Assembly: GCA_032718475.1 (NCBI GenBank)
Contig: JAUCBJ010005525.1
Span: 1-21,707 of the forward strand
Direction of reading: 5' to 3'
Length of the DNA stretch: 21,707 nt
From: Nemertoderma westbladi
Taxonomy: Eukaryota > Xenacoelomorpha > Nemertodermatida > Nemertodermatidae
Shown: one piece after another, positions 9,134 to 18,600 of the stretch
Layout: every line of letters begins with the position of its first letter
Position numbering within the stretch: position 1 is the stretch's first letter
The notes under the pieces: model-generated
Database searches by the model: none
What the model was told of the DNA's origin: nothing
The model's input: only the letters and a program-made list of their open reading frames with translations
Position numbers and translations under genes: made by a program

Positions 9134-10980
9134 TGACTGTACAAAAGAGTTTGTAAAGCAGATAGATAGCTATGCTAATGCTGTGGTGGTAGAGATGTTG
9201 ATGGTGTAATTGTTGTTGACACACCAAAACAGCACACAGTGTTTAGCATGCTGTGTAGGGGTACTTTTTGTTGTACCATATAATTAATTGCATGTGACAG
9301 AACATCTACTGTAAATGTCAATGATAATTGAGATGTTACTTGTCAATTTATAGGCAAATGGCTCTCTAAACTTTAGCACTCCTATGTTGGGAAAGATTAA
9401 TAGAGGGACGAAAATGTCATTAAATAATTACCATGACAACAATTTAACTGATTACACACAAACATCAGCTCATATAATTATATTTGATTTATTTGCACCA
9501 ATTGACCCCAGGGCAAAATATCTACGTACATTTATTATTATTCAACTTGACAGGTCCCTGTAGGGTTTCAAAACATTAATGTGTATAAAATTCCTACGTT
9601 TTGTGGCAGTTTTTGACCGTGTTAGGCTGTTGTAGAGGTATAGTTAATTAACAAAACGTGTCGGGTTTTCATTGGAGGAAGCCAATAGCTCATATAATTT
9701 GACCCAAAGGTATTGGTAACAAATGATTATAAACATACAGACATGCTGTACAACTGTGTGAGCCGCGAATATTTTTTAATTGTTTCAAAATTAATACTTG
9801 ATGGTATAATTAGGCCCCTAATTAATTTCTTGAACGTAAATGATTATTTTGTGTATTTAATATATTAAAAGATGGAGCCATTATTCTCAAAATAAATACG
9901 TAAATACCTTTAGTTTAATTAAATACTGTAATAGATAAAGGCTGTTGGTGAAACAGGCACAAACTAATTCGAAATTAGTCAAATTGAGAGGGACTCATTC
10001 AAACACTAACAAAAGAGATACAAAACATACAGTAGGTAGGCACACTAATATTATAGATTGCAGGCCACACTTTCAATGTTCAGATTATGATGAGTATTTA
10101 ACACAAATGGGAATTGGGAGGAAATATGAGGCATTGATCCATCAACTGGCTTCCGACTAAATATTCTTATTTAAATCAATGTTATATTGAATATCACCAG
10201 CCAAAAATATAGATAACACCAAACACGGAAGCACTTTACTGTATTTGCGCATTTGGAGTACTTCCCAGCCATTGATTGAGCCATATACACACGCAATGTA
10301 TAACTGAACGATATACAGTAGCCCAAAGCTTTGTTTTTGCCTAAATCCCTCCTTTACTTTATTCCTCCATTTCATACACCAAAAGCTTTTACCATATTTT
10401 TAGGATAAATAATTCATTAATGCTCACGTTAATATATCCGATTTAGGTCAACAAGATGGACTTCGGGTTGACGATGATGAATTCTTCCTTCATTGATTTC
10501 TTTAGTGATCCGCCCTGGTATCGAGGCTACTGTAGTACCAGTAATCACTTACCTGCGGGAGGCGACCTCGACTAATGGAAGAGGGGGGCGGTCACTATCT
10601 ATGGGTCAGCACACACCCACCACCCCCTGGGCTAGCCTACTGTAGTAGCAGCCTAATGTACGTGATTGTTAGACATTCAACTAACTTCTGAAAGCCTCAC
10701 AACTGCCCCAATTTAAATCCGTACTGCATGGCTACAAGCTAAACAGCATGGTTTTTTATTTTTTGGATAATGTTCGATCTTCAATTCCGTATGCCCTTAA
10801 GCATAACATCAAAATTCTGTAATGACATGAGACAGTACAGTTGTAAAGCATAATGGAACGCATTATGGATTAATGTACAGTATGAATGCAGGAATAGGCA
10901 TAGTTATACAGTAGTTGGCGGGCGTATCACCCCTGTATGTTAGCAGGTTTTATTCAGTTTTCAGACAACAGAACAAAAAA
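9134..10980. other. long AT-rich gene-poor stretch
   Basis: No supported gene. Short frames at 9945-10160 (plus) and 10157-10375 (minus) have no recognisable motif, and the first uses a non-ATG start. Between 9.9 and 10.95 kb the words TACTGTA and TACAGTA occur unusually often (see findings). Confidence 0.6.
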
Positions 10981-11097
10981 ATATCTTCCCCTAAGGCCTA
11001 CCTACCTAGCAACCTGCCTATATCTTCCCCTAAGGCCTACCTACCTAGCAACCTGCCTATATCTTCCCCTAAGGCCTACCTACCTAGCAACCTGCCT
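10981..11097. repeat. 39-bp tandem repeat, 3 copies
   Basis: Three identical 39-bp units start at 10981, 11020 and 11059 (ATATCTTCCCCTAAGGCC...). The unit length is a multiple of three, so small frames repeat a 13-residue word, but they have no start context or domain and I do not call a gene. Confidence 0.95.
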
Positions 11098-11220
11098 ATT
11101 GTTTGCTTTCCCCTTGAATGATACGCCTTAGTTTACCATTCCTTAAAATTTCCTCTGAATAGTGTGCACATTCCATTAGGTTTGATATTATTCCATATTA
11201 CAATCATATCGATAAAGTGT

Positions 11221-11342
11221 CACTGTGATAGATAACCCTGGGCCAGCTGGCCAATAACCAACAGTAGCAATGTTATTAATACACTGCGATAGATAACCAT
11301 GGGCCAGCTGGCCAATAACCAACAGTAGCAATGTTATTAATA
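11221..11342. repeat. 61-bp tandem duplication
   Basis: Two 61-bp copies (starts 11221 and 11282) differ at about two positions. Each holds the 12-bp palindrome GGCCAGCTGGCC. The high identity suggests a recent local duplication. No coding potential. Confidence 0.93.
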
Positions 11343-11560
11343 CGCATAATGCCGCACCAATGCGTATTGGCAATGGTGATAGCTCCCTTGGATAAACCTA
11401 TAATATTTCGTGAGGTGATAAATGAGTTTAATTCTTGAATTTACTTTAAACCTTATCAAAGACAAATTCAATCTACTTGGATTAATGTATTAACTGTACC
11501 TCACATACCTACCGCCTTTAAAAAGGCTATTACAGATTTAAGATAAACAGTAAAATTCGG
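11343..11560. other. AT-rich spacer
   Basis: Nothing recognisable except a minor GCCTTTAAAAAGGC dyad near 11514. It leads into the tRNA-like SINE head. Confidence 0.5.
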
Positions 11561-11815
11561 TGCTACTCTAGCAAAGTTGGTTGACCATCGAGCTCAAAAT
11601 GATTGGTTGTAGGTTCGATTCCTGGCATCGAGCTTACAATGTATTGGTTGTAGGTTCGATTCCTGGCATCGAGCTTACAATGTATTGGTTGTAGGTTCGA
11701 TTCCTGGCATCGAGCTTACAATGTATTGGTTGTAGGTTCGATTCCTGGCATCGAGCTTACAATGTATTGGTTGTAGGTTCGATTCCTGCCAGGGTCCACT
11801 CCAGCCTTTCATCCC
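11560..11815 (+). mobile_element. tRNA-derived SINE with B-box segment repeated five times
   Basis: TAGCAAAGTTGG (about 11570-11581) matches the A-box, and GGTTCGATTCC at 11612-11622 matches the B-box of a tRNA-type Pol III promoter. The spacing suits a tRNA. The segment from the anticodon region to just past the B-box is then tandemly repeated with a 41-bp period, giving further identical B-boxes at 11653, 11694, 11735 and 11776. The last copy is followed by a tRNA-unrelated body containing TTTCATCCCTTGGGGA, and then the tail of an antisense LINE fragment. The stems do not make a canonical cloverleaf, so a SINE is preferred over a tRNA gene. Confidence 0.6.
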
Positions 11816-11821
11816 TTGGGG

Positions 11822-12375
11822 ACTACTACTACGATCGCCATGCTGCATTGCAGCTGCATTATATATATATTATTTTACTTATTTATATTATATATTTACA
11901 TATATATGTATTTTTATGGGCTGCTATATTAAGCCTGGAATAAAGATAATAATAATAATAATAATATATTACATATATATTAAGAATGCTGTGCCGGCTT
12001 GTCTACAAAATTGCGCCGCCACAACTCCCTATCACCCATGACATTTGCTAGATCATCCGCATCTTTAAGGCCAGTGTCCTTTAAGATGCGTCTCAAGAAA
12101 GTCATGGGCTGTCCACCATGCTTATTCACTCCATGAGGCTGCCAAAGTACAAGATTATGCACTGGCTGGTCCTCACGGCGAAAGCAATGTCCTACAAAGC
12201 GGAGGCGATTTTGTTCTAGTGTCAAGCTTGGGGGAACCAATGAGACACCTCCAATGTTATATTGTGTCTGGTTGGAGATGTGTGCATTGTACTTGACACA
12301 ATGAACCCGGCGTAGCATTCTTGTGAATGTGCCATCCAGAGATTTGGTGTCCTAAGCAGTTAGAGCCCAGCATGG
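11822..12375 (-). pseudogene. non-LTR retrotransposon 3' fragment (RT polyprotein C-terminus and 3' UTR)
   Basis: On the minus strand the frame at 12318-11980 encodes a typical carboxy-terminal tail of a LINE reverse-transcriptase polyprotein. It has SLDGTFTRMLRR just upstream, then RLRFVGHCFRREDQPV, LVLWQP, GGQPMTFLRRILKDTGL and ends RELWRRNFVDKPAQHS. An in-frame TAG precedes the TRMLRR block where related proteins keep a conserved tryptophan, so the copy is dead. The 3' UTR ends with the GCTGCAATGCAGC hairpin and a (TAG)n-type tail at 11822, and is split by an insertion at about 11861-11980. The 5' side is truncated near 12375-12383, where the 66-bp minisatellite begins. The catalytic RT domain is absent. 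Confidence 0.75.
11861..11980 (+). mobile_element. insertion ending in an (AAT)n tail inside the LINE 3' UTR
   Basis: Comparison with the copies at 1131-1277 and 17327-17549 shows about 120 extra bases here. The insert is TA-rich and holds CTGGAATAAAGATAATAAT followed by more AAT triplets, which looks like the 3' end of another non-LTR element with an (AAT)n tail. TA-rich edges hide any target duplication. Microsatellite growth alone would not explain the GC-containing middle (GGGCTGCTATATTAAGCC). Confidence 0.5.
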
Positions 12376-12382
12376 ACTCCCG

Positions 12383-15300
12383 CTGATTTCCACTGCCCGA
12401 GTTCGCTCGACCTAGTAGTAGTTGGAGAATCGGGAAGCCTGGAAGGATCTCATTTCCACTGTCCGAGTTCGCTCGACCTAGTAGTATTTGTAGAATCGGG
12501 AAGCCTGGAAGGATCTCATTTCCACTGTCCGAGTTCGCTCGACCTAGTAGTAGTTGTAGAATCGGGAAGCCTGGAAGGATCTCATTTCCACTATCCGAGT
12601 TTGCTCGACCTAGTAGTAGTTGGAGAATCGGGAAGCCTGGAAGGATCTCATTTCCACTGTCCGAGTTCGCTCGACCTAGTAGTAGTTGTAGAATCGGGAA
12701 GCCTGGAAGGATCTCATTTCCACTATCCGAGTTTGCTCGACCTAGTAGTAGTTGGAGAATCGGGAAGCCTGGAAGGATCTCATTTCCACTGTCCGAGTTC
12801 GCTCGACCTAGTAGTAGTTGGAGAATCGGGAAGCCTGGAAGGATCTCATTTCCACTGTCCGAGTTCGCTCGACCTAGTAGTAGTTGTAGAATCGGGAAGC
12901 CTGGAAGGATCTCATTTCCACTGTCCGAGTTCGCTCGACCTAGTAGTAGTTGGAGAATCGGGAAGCCTGGAAGGATCTCATTTCCACTGTCCGAGTTCGC
13001 TCGACCTAGTAGTAGTTGGAGAATCGGGAAGCCTGGAAGGATCTCATTTCCACTGTCCGAGTTCGCTCGACCTAGTAGTAGTTGGAGAATCGGGAAGCCT
13101 GGAAGGATCTCATTTCCACTGTCCGAGTTCGCTCGACCTAGTAGTAGTTGGAGAATCGGGAAGCCTGGAAGGATCTCATTTCCACTGTCCGAGTTCGCTC
13201 GACCTAGTAGTAGTTGGAGAATCGGGAAGCCTGGAAGGATCTCATTTCCACTGTCCGAGTTCGCTCGACCTAGTAGTAGTTGGAGAATCGGGAAGCCTGG
13301 AAGGATCTCATTTCCACTGTCCGAGTTCGCTCGACCTAGTAGTAGTTGGAGAATCGGGAAGCCTGGAAGGATCTCATTTCCACTGTCCGAGTTCGCTCGA
13401 CCTAGTAGTAGTTGGAGAATCGGGAAGCCTGGAAGGATCTCATTTCCACTGTCCGAGTTCGCTCGACCTAGTAGTAGTTGGAGAATCGGGAAGCCTGGAA
13501 GGATCTCATTTCCACTGTCCGAGTTCGCTCGACCTAGTAGTAGTTGGAGAATCGGGAAGCCTGGAAGGATCTCATTTCCACTGTCCGAGTTCGCTCGACC
13601 TAGTAGTAGTTGGAGAATCGGGAAGCCTGGAAGGATCTCATTTCCACTGTCCGAGTTCGCTCGACCTAGTAGTAGTTGGAGAATCGGGAAGCCTGGAAGG
13701 ATCTCATTTCCACTGTCCGAGTTCGCTCGACCTAGTAGTAGTTGGAGAATCGGGAAGCCTGGAAGGATCTCATTTCCACTGTCCGAGTTCGCTCGACCTA
13801 GTAGTAGTTGGAGAATCGGGAAGCCTGGAAGGATCTCATTTCCACTGTCCGAGTTCGCTCGACCTAGTAGTAGTTGGAGAATCGGGAAGCCTGGAAGGAT
13901 CTCATTTCCACTGTCCGAGTTCGCTCGACCTAGTAGTAGTTGGAGAATCGGGAAGCCTGGAAGGATCTCATTTCCACTGTCCGAGTTCGCTCGACCTAGT
14001 AGTAGTTGGAGAATCGGGAAGCCTGGAAGGATCTCATTTCCACTGTCCGAGTTCGCTCGACCTAGTAGTAGTTGGAGAATCGGGAAGCCTGGAAGGATCT
14101 CATTTCCACTGTCCGAGTTCGCTCGACCTAGTAGTAGTTGGAGAATCGGGAAGCCTGGAAGGATCTCATTTCCACTGTCCGAGTTCGCTCGACCTAGTAG
14201 TAGTTGGAGAATCGGGAAGCCTGGAAGGATCTCATTTCCACTGTCCGAGTTCGCTCGACCTAGTAGTAGTTGGAGAATCGGGAAGCCTGGAAGGATCTCA
14301 TTTCCACTGTCCGAGTTCGCTCGACCTAGTAGTAGTTGGAGAATCGGGAAGCCTGGAAGGATCTCATTTCCACTGTCCGAGTTCGCTCGACCTAGTAGTA
14401 GTTGTAGAATCGGGAAGCCTGGAAGGATCTCATTTCCACTGTCCGAGTTCGCTCGACCTAGTAGTAGTTGGAGAATCGGGAAGCCTGGAAGGATCTCATT
14501 TCCACTGTCCGAGTTCGCTCGACCTAGTAGTAGTTGGAGAATCGGGAAGCCTGGAAGGATCTCATTTCCACTGTCCGAGTTCGCTCGACCTAGTAGTAGT
14601 TGTAGAATCGGGAAGCCTGGAAGGATCTCATTTCCACTGTCCGAGTTCGCTCGACCTAGTAGTAGTTGTAGAATCGGGAAGCCTGGAAGGATCTCATTTC
14701 CACTGTCCGAGTTCGCTCGCTCTAGTAGTAGTTGGAGAATCGGGAAGCCTGGAAGGATCTCATTTCCACTGTCCGAGTTCGCTCGCTCTAGTAGTAGTTG
14801 GAGAATCGGGAAGCCTGGAAGGATCTCATTTCCACTGTCCGAGTTCGCTCGACCTAGTAGTAGTTGTAGAATCGGGAAGCCTGGAAGGATCTCATTTCCA
14901 CTGTCCGAGTTCGCTCGACCTAGTAGTAGTTGTAGAATCGGGAAGCCTGGAAGGATCTCATTTCCACTGTCCGAGTTCGCTCGACCTAGTAGTAGTTGGA
15001 GAATCGGGAAGCCTGGAAGGATCTCATTTCCACTATCCGAGTTTGCTCGACCTAGTAGTAGTTGGAGAATCGGGAAGCCTGGAAGGATCTCATTTCCACT
15101 GTCCGAGTTCGCTCGACCTAGTAGTAGTTGTAGAATCGGGAAGCCTGGAAGGATCTCATTTCCACTGTCCGAGTTCGCTCGCTCTAGTAGTAGTTGGAGA
15201 ATCGGGAAGCCTGGAAGGATCTCATTTCCACTGTCCGAGTTCGCTCGACCTAGTAGTAGTTGTAGAATCGGGAAGCCTGGAAGGATCTCATTTCCACTGT

Positions 15301-16769
15301 CCGAGTTCGCTCGACCTAGTAGTAGTTGTAGAATCGGGAAGCCTGGAAGGATCTCATTTCCACTGTCTGAGTTCGCTCGACCTAGTAGTAGTTGTAGAAT
15401 CGGGAAGCCTGGAAGGATCTCATTTCCACTATCCGAGTTCGCACGACCTAGTAGTAGTTGGAGAATCGGGAAGCCTGGAAGGATCTCATTTCCACTGTCC
15501 GAGTTCGCTCGACCTAGTAGTAGTTGTAGAATCGGGAAGCCTGGAAGGATCTCATTTCCACTGTCCGAGTTCGCTCGACCTAGTAGTAGTTGTAGAATCG
15601 GGAAGCCTGGAAGGATCTCATTTCCACTATCCGAGTTCGCACGACCTAGTAGTAGTTGGAGAATCGGGAAGCCTGGAAGGATCTCATTTCCACTGTCCGA
15701 GTTCGCTCGACCTAGTAGTAGTTGGAGAATCGGGAAGCCTGGAAGGATCTCATTTCCACTGTCCGAGTTCGCTCGACCTAGTAGTAGTTGGAGAATCGGG
15801 AAGCCTGGAAGGATCTCATTTCCACTGTCCGAGTTCGCTCGACCTAGTAGTAGTTGGAGAATCGGGAAGCCTGGAAGGATCTCATTTCCACTGTCCGAGT
15901 TTGCTCGACCTAGTAGTAGTAGTAGAATCGGGAAGCCTGGAAGGATCTCATTTCCACTGTCCGAGTTCGCTCGACCTAGTAGTAGTTGTAGAATCGGGAA
16001 GCCTGGAAGGATCTCATTTCCACTGTCCGAGTTCGCTCGACCTAGTAGTAGTTGTAGAATCGGGAAGCCTGGAAGGATCTCATTTCCACTGTCCGAGTTC
16101 GCTCGACCTAGTAGTAATTGGAGAATCGGGAAGCCTGGAAGGATCTCATTTCCACTGTCCGAGTTCGCTCGACCTAGTAGTAGTTGTAGAATCGGGAAGC
16201 CTGGAAGGATCTCATTTCCACTGTCCGAGTTCGCTCGACCTAGTAGTAATTGGAGAATCGGGAAGCCTGGAAGGATCTCATTTCCACTGTCCGAGTTCGC
16301 TCGACCTAGTAGTAGTTGTAGAATCGGGAAGCCTGGAAGGATCTCATTTCCACTGTCCGAGTTCGCTCGACCTAGTAGTAGTTGGAGAATCGGGAAGCCT
16401 GGAAGGATCTCATTTCCACTGTCCGAGTTCGCTCGACCTAGTAGTAGTTGGAGAATCGGGAAGCCTGGAAGGATCTCATTTCCACTGTCCGAGTTCGCTC
16501 GACCTAGTAGTAGTTGGAGAATCGGGAAGCCTGGAAGGATCTCATTTCCACTGTCCGAGTTCGCTCGACCTAGTAGTAGTAGTAGAATCGGGAAGCCTGG
16601 AAGGATCTCATTTCCACTGTCCGAGTTCGCTCGACCTAGTAGTAATTGGAGAATCGGGAAGCCTGGAAGGATCTCATTTCCACTGTCCGAGTTCGCTCGA
16701 CCTAGTAGTAATTGGAGAATCGGGAAGCCTGGAAGGATCTCATTTCCACTGTCCGAGTTCGCTCGACCC
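12383..16769. repeat. 66-bp CpG-rich minisatellite, about 66.5 copies
   Basis: The landmark CGAGTTCGCTCGACC falls at 12398 and last at 16754, exactly 66 x 66 bp apart, so the array has no net length change. Each unit runs through CCTAGTAGTAGTTGGAGAAT, GGAAGCCTGGAAGGATCTC and ATTTCCACTGTCCGAG. It carries four CpGs and a small hairpin, CGAG-TTCG-CTCG. Variants: TTGGAG/TTGTAG, CTATCCGAGTTTGC, CTCGCTC, TTCGCACG, TAGTAATTGG and an AGT expansion (15917, 16576). Because 66 is a multiple of three and the unit lacks stops in two phases, frames of 1,504 codons (minus, 12257-16771) and 1,396 codons (plus, 12601-16791) exist. Their 22-residue repeats (GRANSDSGNEILPGF..., LDLVVVGESGSLEG...) resemble no domain I know, and I do not call them genes. 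Confidence 0.96.
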
Positions 16770-16987
16770 AATACCGGTAGTTGTAGTCTAGCGAAATATG
16801 TAATATTCCGGCGGTTTTAATATACTATGTAGGCCAAAAGCATCGGCGGTGCCTCTGCAAAGCAACACCTCTACAGCCACGATCAGCCTAATGTTATCTG
16901 TTAGTTTAATTTTATAAATCTAATTTTAAAATAATAATTTATTCTCATACACCTAAACAGAAGTTTCATCATACCAAATTAAGTTAA

Positions 16988-17218
16988 ATAAACAAAGATT
17001 TATTGGTTAACTTAATTCCAACAGGGGAGGCAGCCGAATCGAGGTACCGAGCTCAACTTCGGGTCACCAAACTCATGGCAATCCTTGTCGTGTTCAATCT
17101 GATTCTGGTTATCATCCCGTTTATCGCTAAGGTCATCATATTTAACTTCAACGTCGGTTTGTCTATCGAGAACACATATTATTTGCTCAGCCCATATATC
17201 TACGTGATATTTTGTTGA
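16988..17218 (+). pseudogene. class A GPCR fragment, TM6-TM7
   Basis: The frame opens after a TAA at 16985 and reads a charged loop (GEAAESRYRAQLRVTK) into a 19-residue hydrophobic helix, LMAILVVFNLILVIIPFIA. A short extracellular loop follows, then YYLLSPYIYVIFC, ending at TGA 17216-17218. Basic residues before the helix, a proline near its outer end and an S-P-x-x-Y version of the NPxxY motif at the end of the next helix are what I expect of TM6 and TM7 of a rhodopsin-family receptor. The stop falls directly after TM7, so the C-terminal tail is missing. No other exon is clear nearby. It may be the last exon of a receptor, or a broken copy; retroelement debris on its right favours a broken copy. 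Codon third positions are richer in C/G than the flanks, consistent with former coding use. Confidence 0.5.
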
Positions 17219-17326
17219 TAAATGTCATATTCGTGATCAGCATCCCAAAAAACCACATGCTCATAAATTCAATTTGTTTTCGTGGTGATATTTCTTTATC
17301 ATATTTCAGTTTTTTTCTTGCTCCGC

Positions 17327-17549
17327 TACTAGGATCGGCATGCTGCATTGCAGCTGCATTTTTAAGAATGCTGTGCCGGCTTATAGACTAAATTGCGCCG
17401 CCACAACTCCCTATCACCCATGACATTTGCTAGATCATCCTCATCTTCAAGGCCAGTGTCCTTTAAAATGCGTCTCAAAAAAATGATGGGCTGTCCACCA
17501 TGCTTATTCACTCCATGAGGCTACCAAATCACAAGATTATGCATTGGCT
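17327..17549 (-). mobile_element. non-LTR retrotransposon 3' end, third locus
   Basis: Antisense copy of the same LINE 3' end as at 1131 and 11822, with the TACTAGGATCGGCATGC terminus, hairpin and coding tail, truncated at about 17549. It carries several substitutions, and the coding tail is no longer reliable. A stuttered TTATGCATTAGGC motif (about 17550-17582) joins it to the BEL/Pao fragment. Confidence 0.75.
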
Positions 17550-17580
17550 TTATGCATTAGGCTTTATGCTTATGCATTAG

Positions 17581-18465
17581 GCGTTGAGTTCAGTGACGCG
17601 CAACTGTATCATCTGTAATAAGGTACACGCTAGAATATGACGCCAAGAATTGAGTGAACTACCACTAGCTAGACTACAAGCGTTTAGAGATGAGATGGAG
17701 ATTGACTGTTTTGGACCTATAAACGCAAAACGAGGACGCGTACAGGTGAAACGTTGGGGATTGATCTTTACCTGCATGGCCAGTAGAGCAGTTCATATTG
17801 AACACGTAACTGATCTATCTACCAACGCATTTATCCTGGCTTTACGGCGATTTATTGCCAGACGTGGACTAGTTAAAACAATACATTGCGACAAAGGTAC
17901 AAACTTTGTGGGTGCAAGGAACGTAATTGCCAGAGCCTTAAAGAAGTTAGATCACAATCAGATTTCAGATGAACTTCATCCTCACCAGATTGTTTGGAAC
18001 TTCAACACTTCAGACAGTCCGTGGAGAGGCGGAGTCTGGGAAAGGTTGATTGGATCTATCAAAACAGCTATGGCAAAAGTAATACCTGTGCAACGCATAT
18101 TGGCAGACGACCAACTGACCACTTTGTTGATCGAAATTGAGGCGATTCTAAACACCAGACCAATCGCTTTGGTTCCCGACGACAAAGAGTCTCAGTTTGC
18201 TTTGACGCCAGCGCACCTGCTCATGCAGGCGTCGACTACACTGTTACCTACCTGTATACCAATAGACAGTGACAGTTGCGGTAACAAAGCGTGGAAAATC
18301 ACTCAACTGCTAGCCAATAAGTTTTGGGAAATATGGCAGGCAAAAACATTTTGCCCTCTATTTCAACCAGAACCACTTGGTATCTTACCACCCGCTCTTT
18401 AAAGCCGAGTGACAACGTACTTTTAGCAGAGACCAACTTGAAAATACGGTTGTGGTTGACTGTAA
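17581..18465 (+). pseudogene. BEL/Pao retrotransposon integrase, broken
   Basis: The translation runs from the second half of the zinc-binding domain (C-x2-C at about 17605-17616) into the DDE integrase core. D in MEIDCFGP is at 17704, D in IHCDKGTNFVGA at 17890, and E in WRGGVWERLIGSIK about 50 residues later, which fits BEL/Pao. Supporting blocks are RAVHIEHV, RRFIARRG, NTRPI, LTPAHLL and FWEIW. Two breaks are visible: a TGA at 17638-17640 within the linker before the core, and a one-base frame change near 18345, after which the family's C-terminal block continues in the next phase to about 18465. There is no protease, RT or RNase H and no LTR here, so this is a dead fragment. Without the breaks it would act as the nuclear integrase that inserts element cDNA. 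Confidence 0.88.
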
Positions 18466-18600
18466 CCTCAGAGTTTTGCCATGGCACATACTGTTTTCGT
18501 TTGGGTTTCTGGGGGATATGCCTCTTTGCTGATTCCTTGTGGGCTTTTATTATGTTCTGGTATATTGAATCGGTGGACTGGTCGTCATCCATACATGTAT
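18464..18600 (-). pseudogene. non-LTR retrotransposon fragment (endonuclease-RT linker)
   Basis: On the minus strand, codons from 18592 down to about 18464 read a block with the pattern IIKAHKESAKRHIPQK then VPWQNSEV. Polyproteins of many LINEs carry a similar stretch (ak-sIP...vPWw) between the endonuclease and reverse-transcriptase domains. It butts against the end of the BEL/Pao integrase on the opposite strand. Only about 43 codons are visible and the family cannot be named. Confidence 0.4.

Noticed and set aside
9945-10160. 71-codon frame
   Set aside because: Non-ATG start, isolated, and no recognisable domain or gene context.
12257-16791. Opposed frames of 1,504 codons (minus) and 1,396 codons (plus)
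   Set aside because: Both follow from a stop-free 66-bp unit. Both strands being open at once, and the minus frame running into LINE DNA in the wrong phase, argue against a gene. I keep only the open question about transcription.
17577-17777. Minus-strand frame opposite the integrase
   Set aside because: It is a shadow of the BEL/Pao coding strand; the plus translation carries the conserved motifs.
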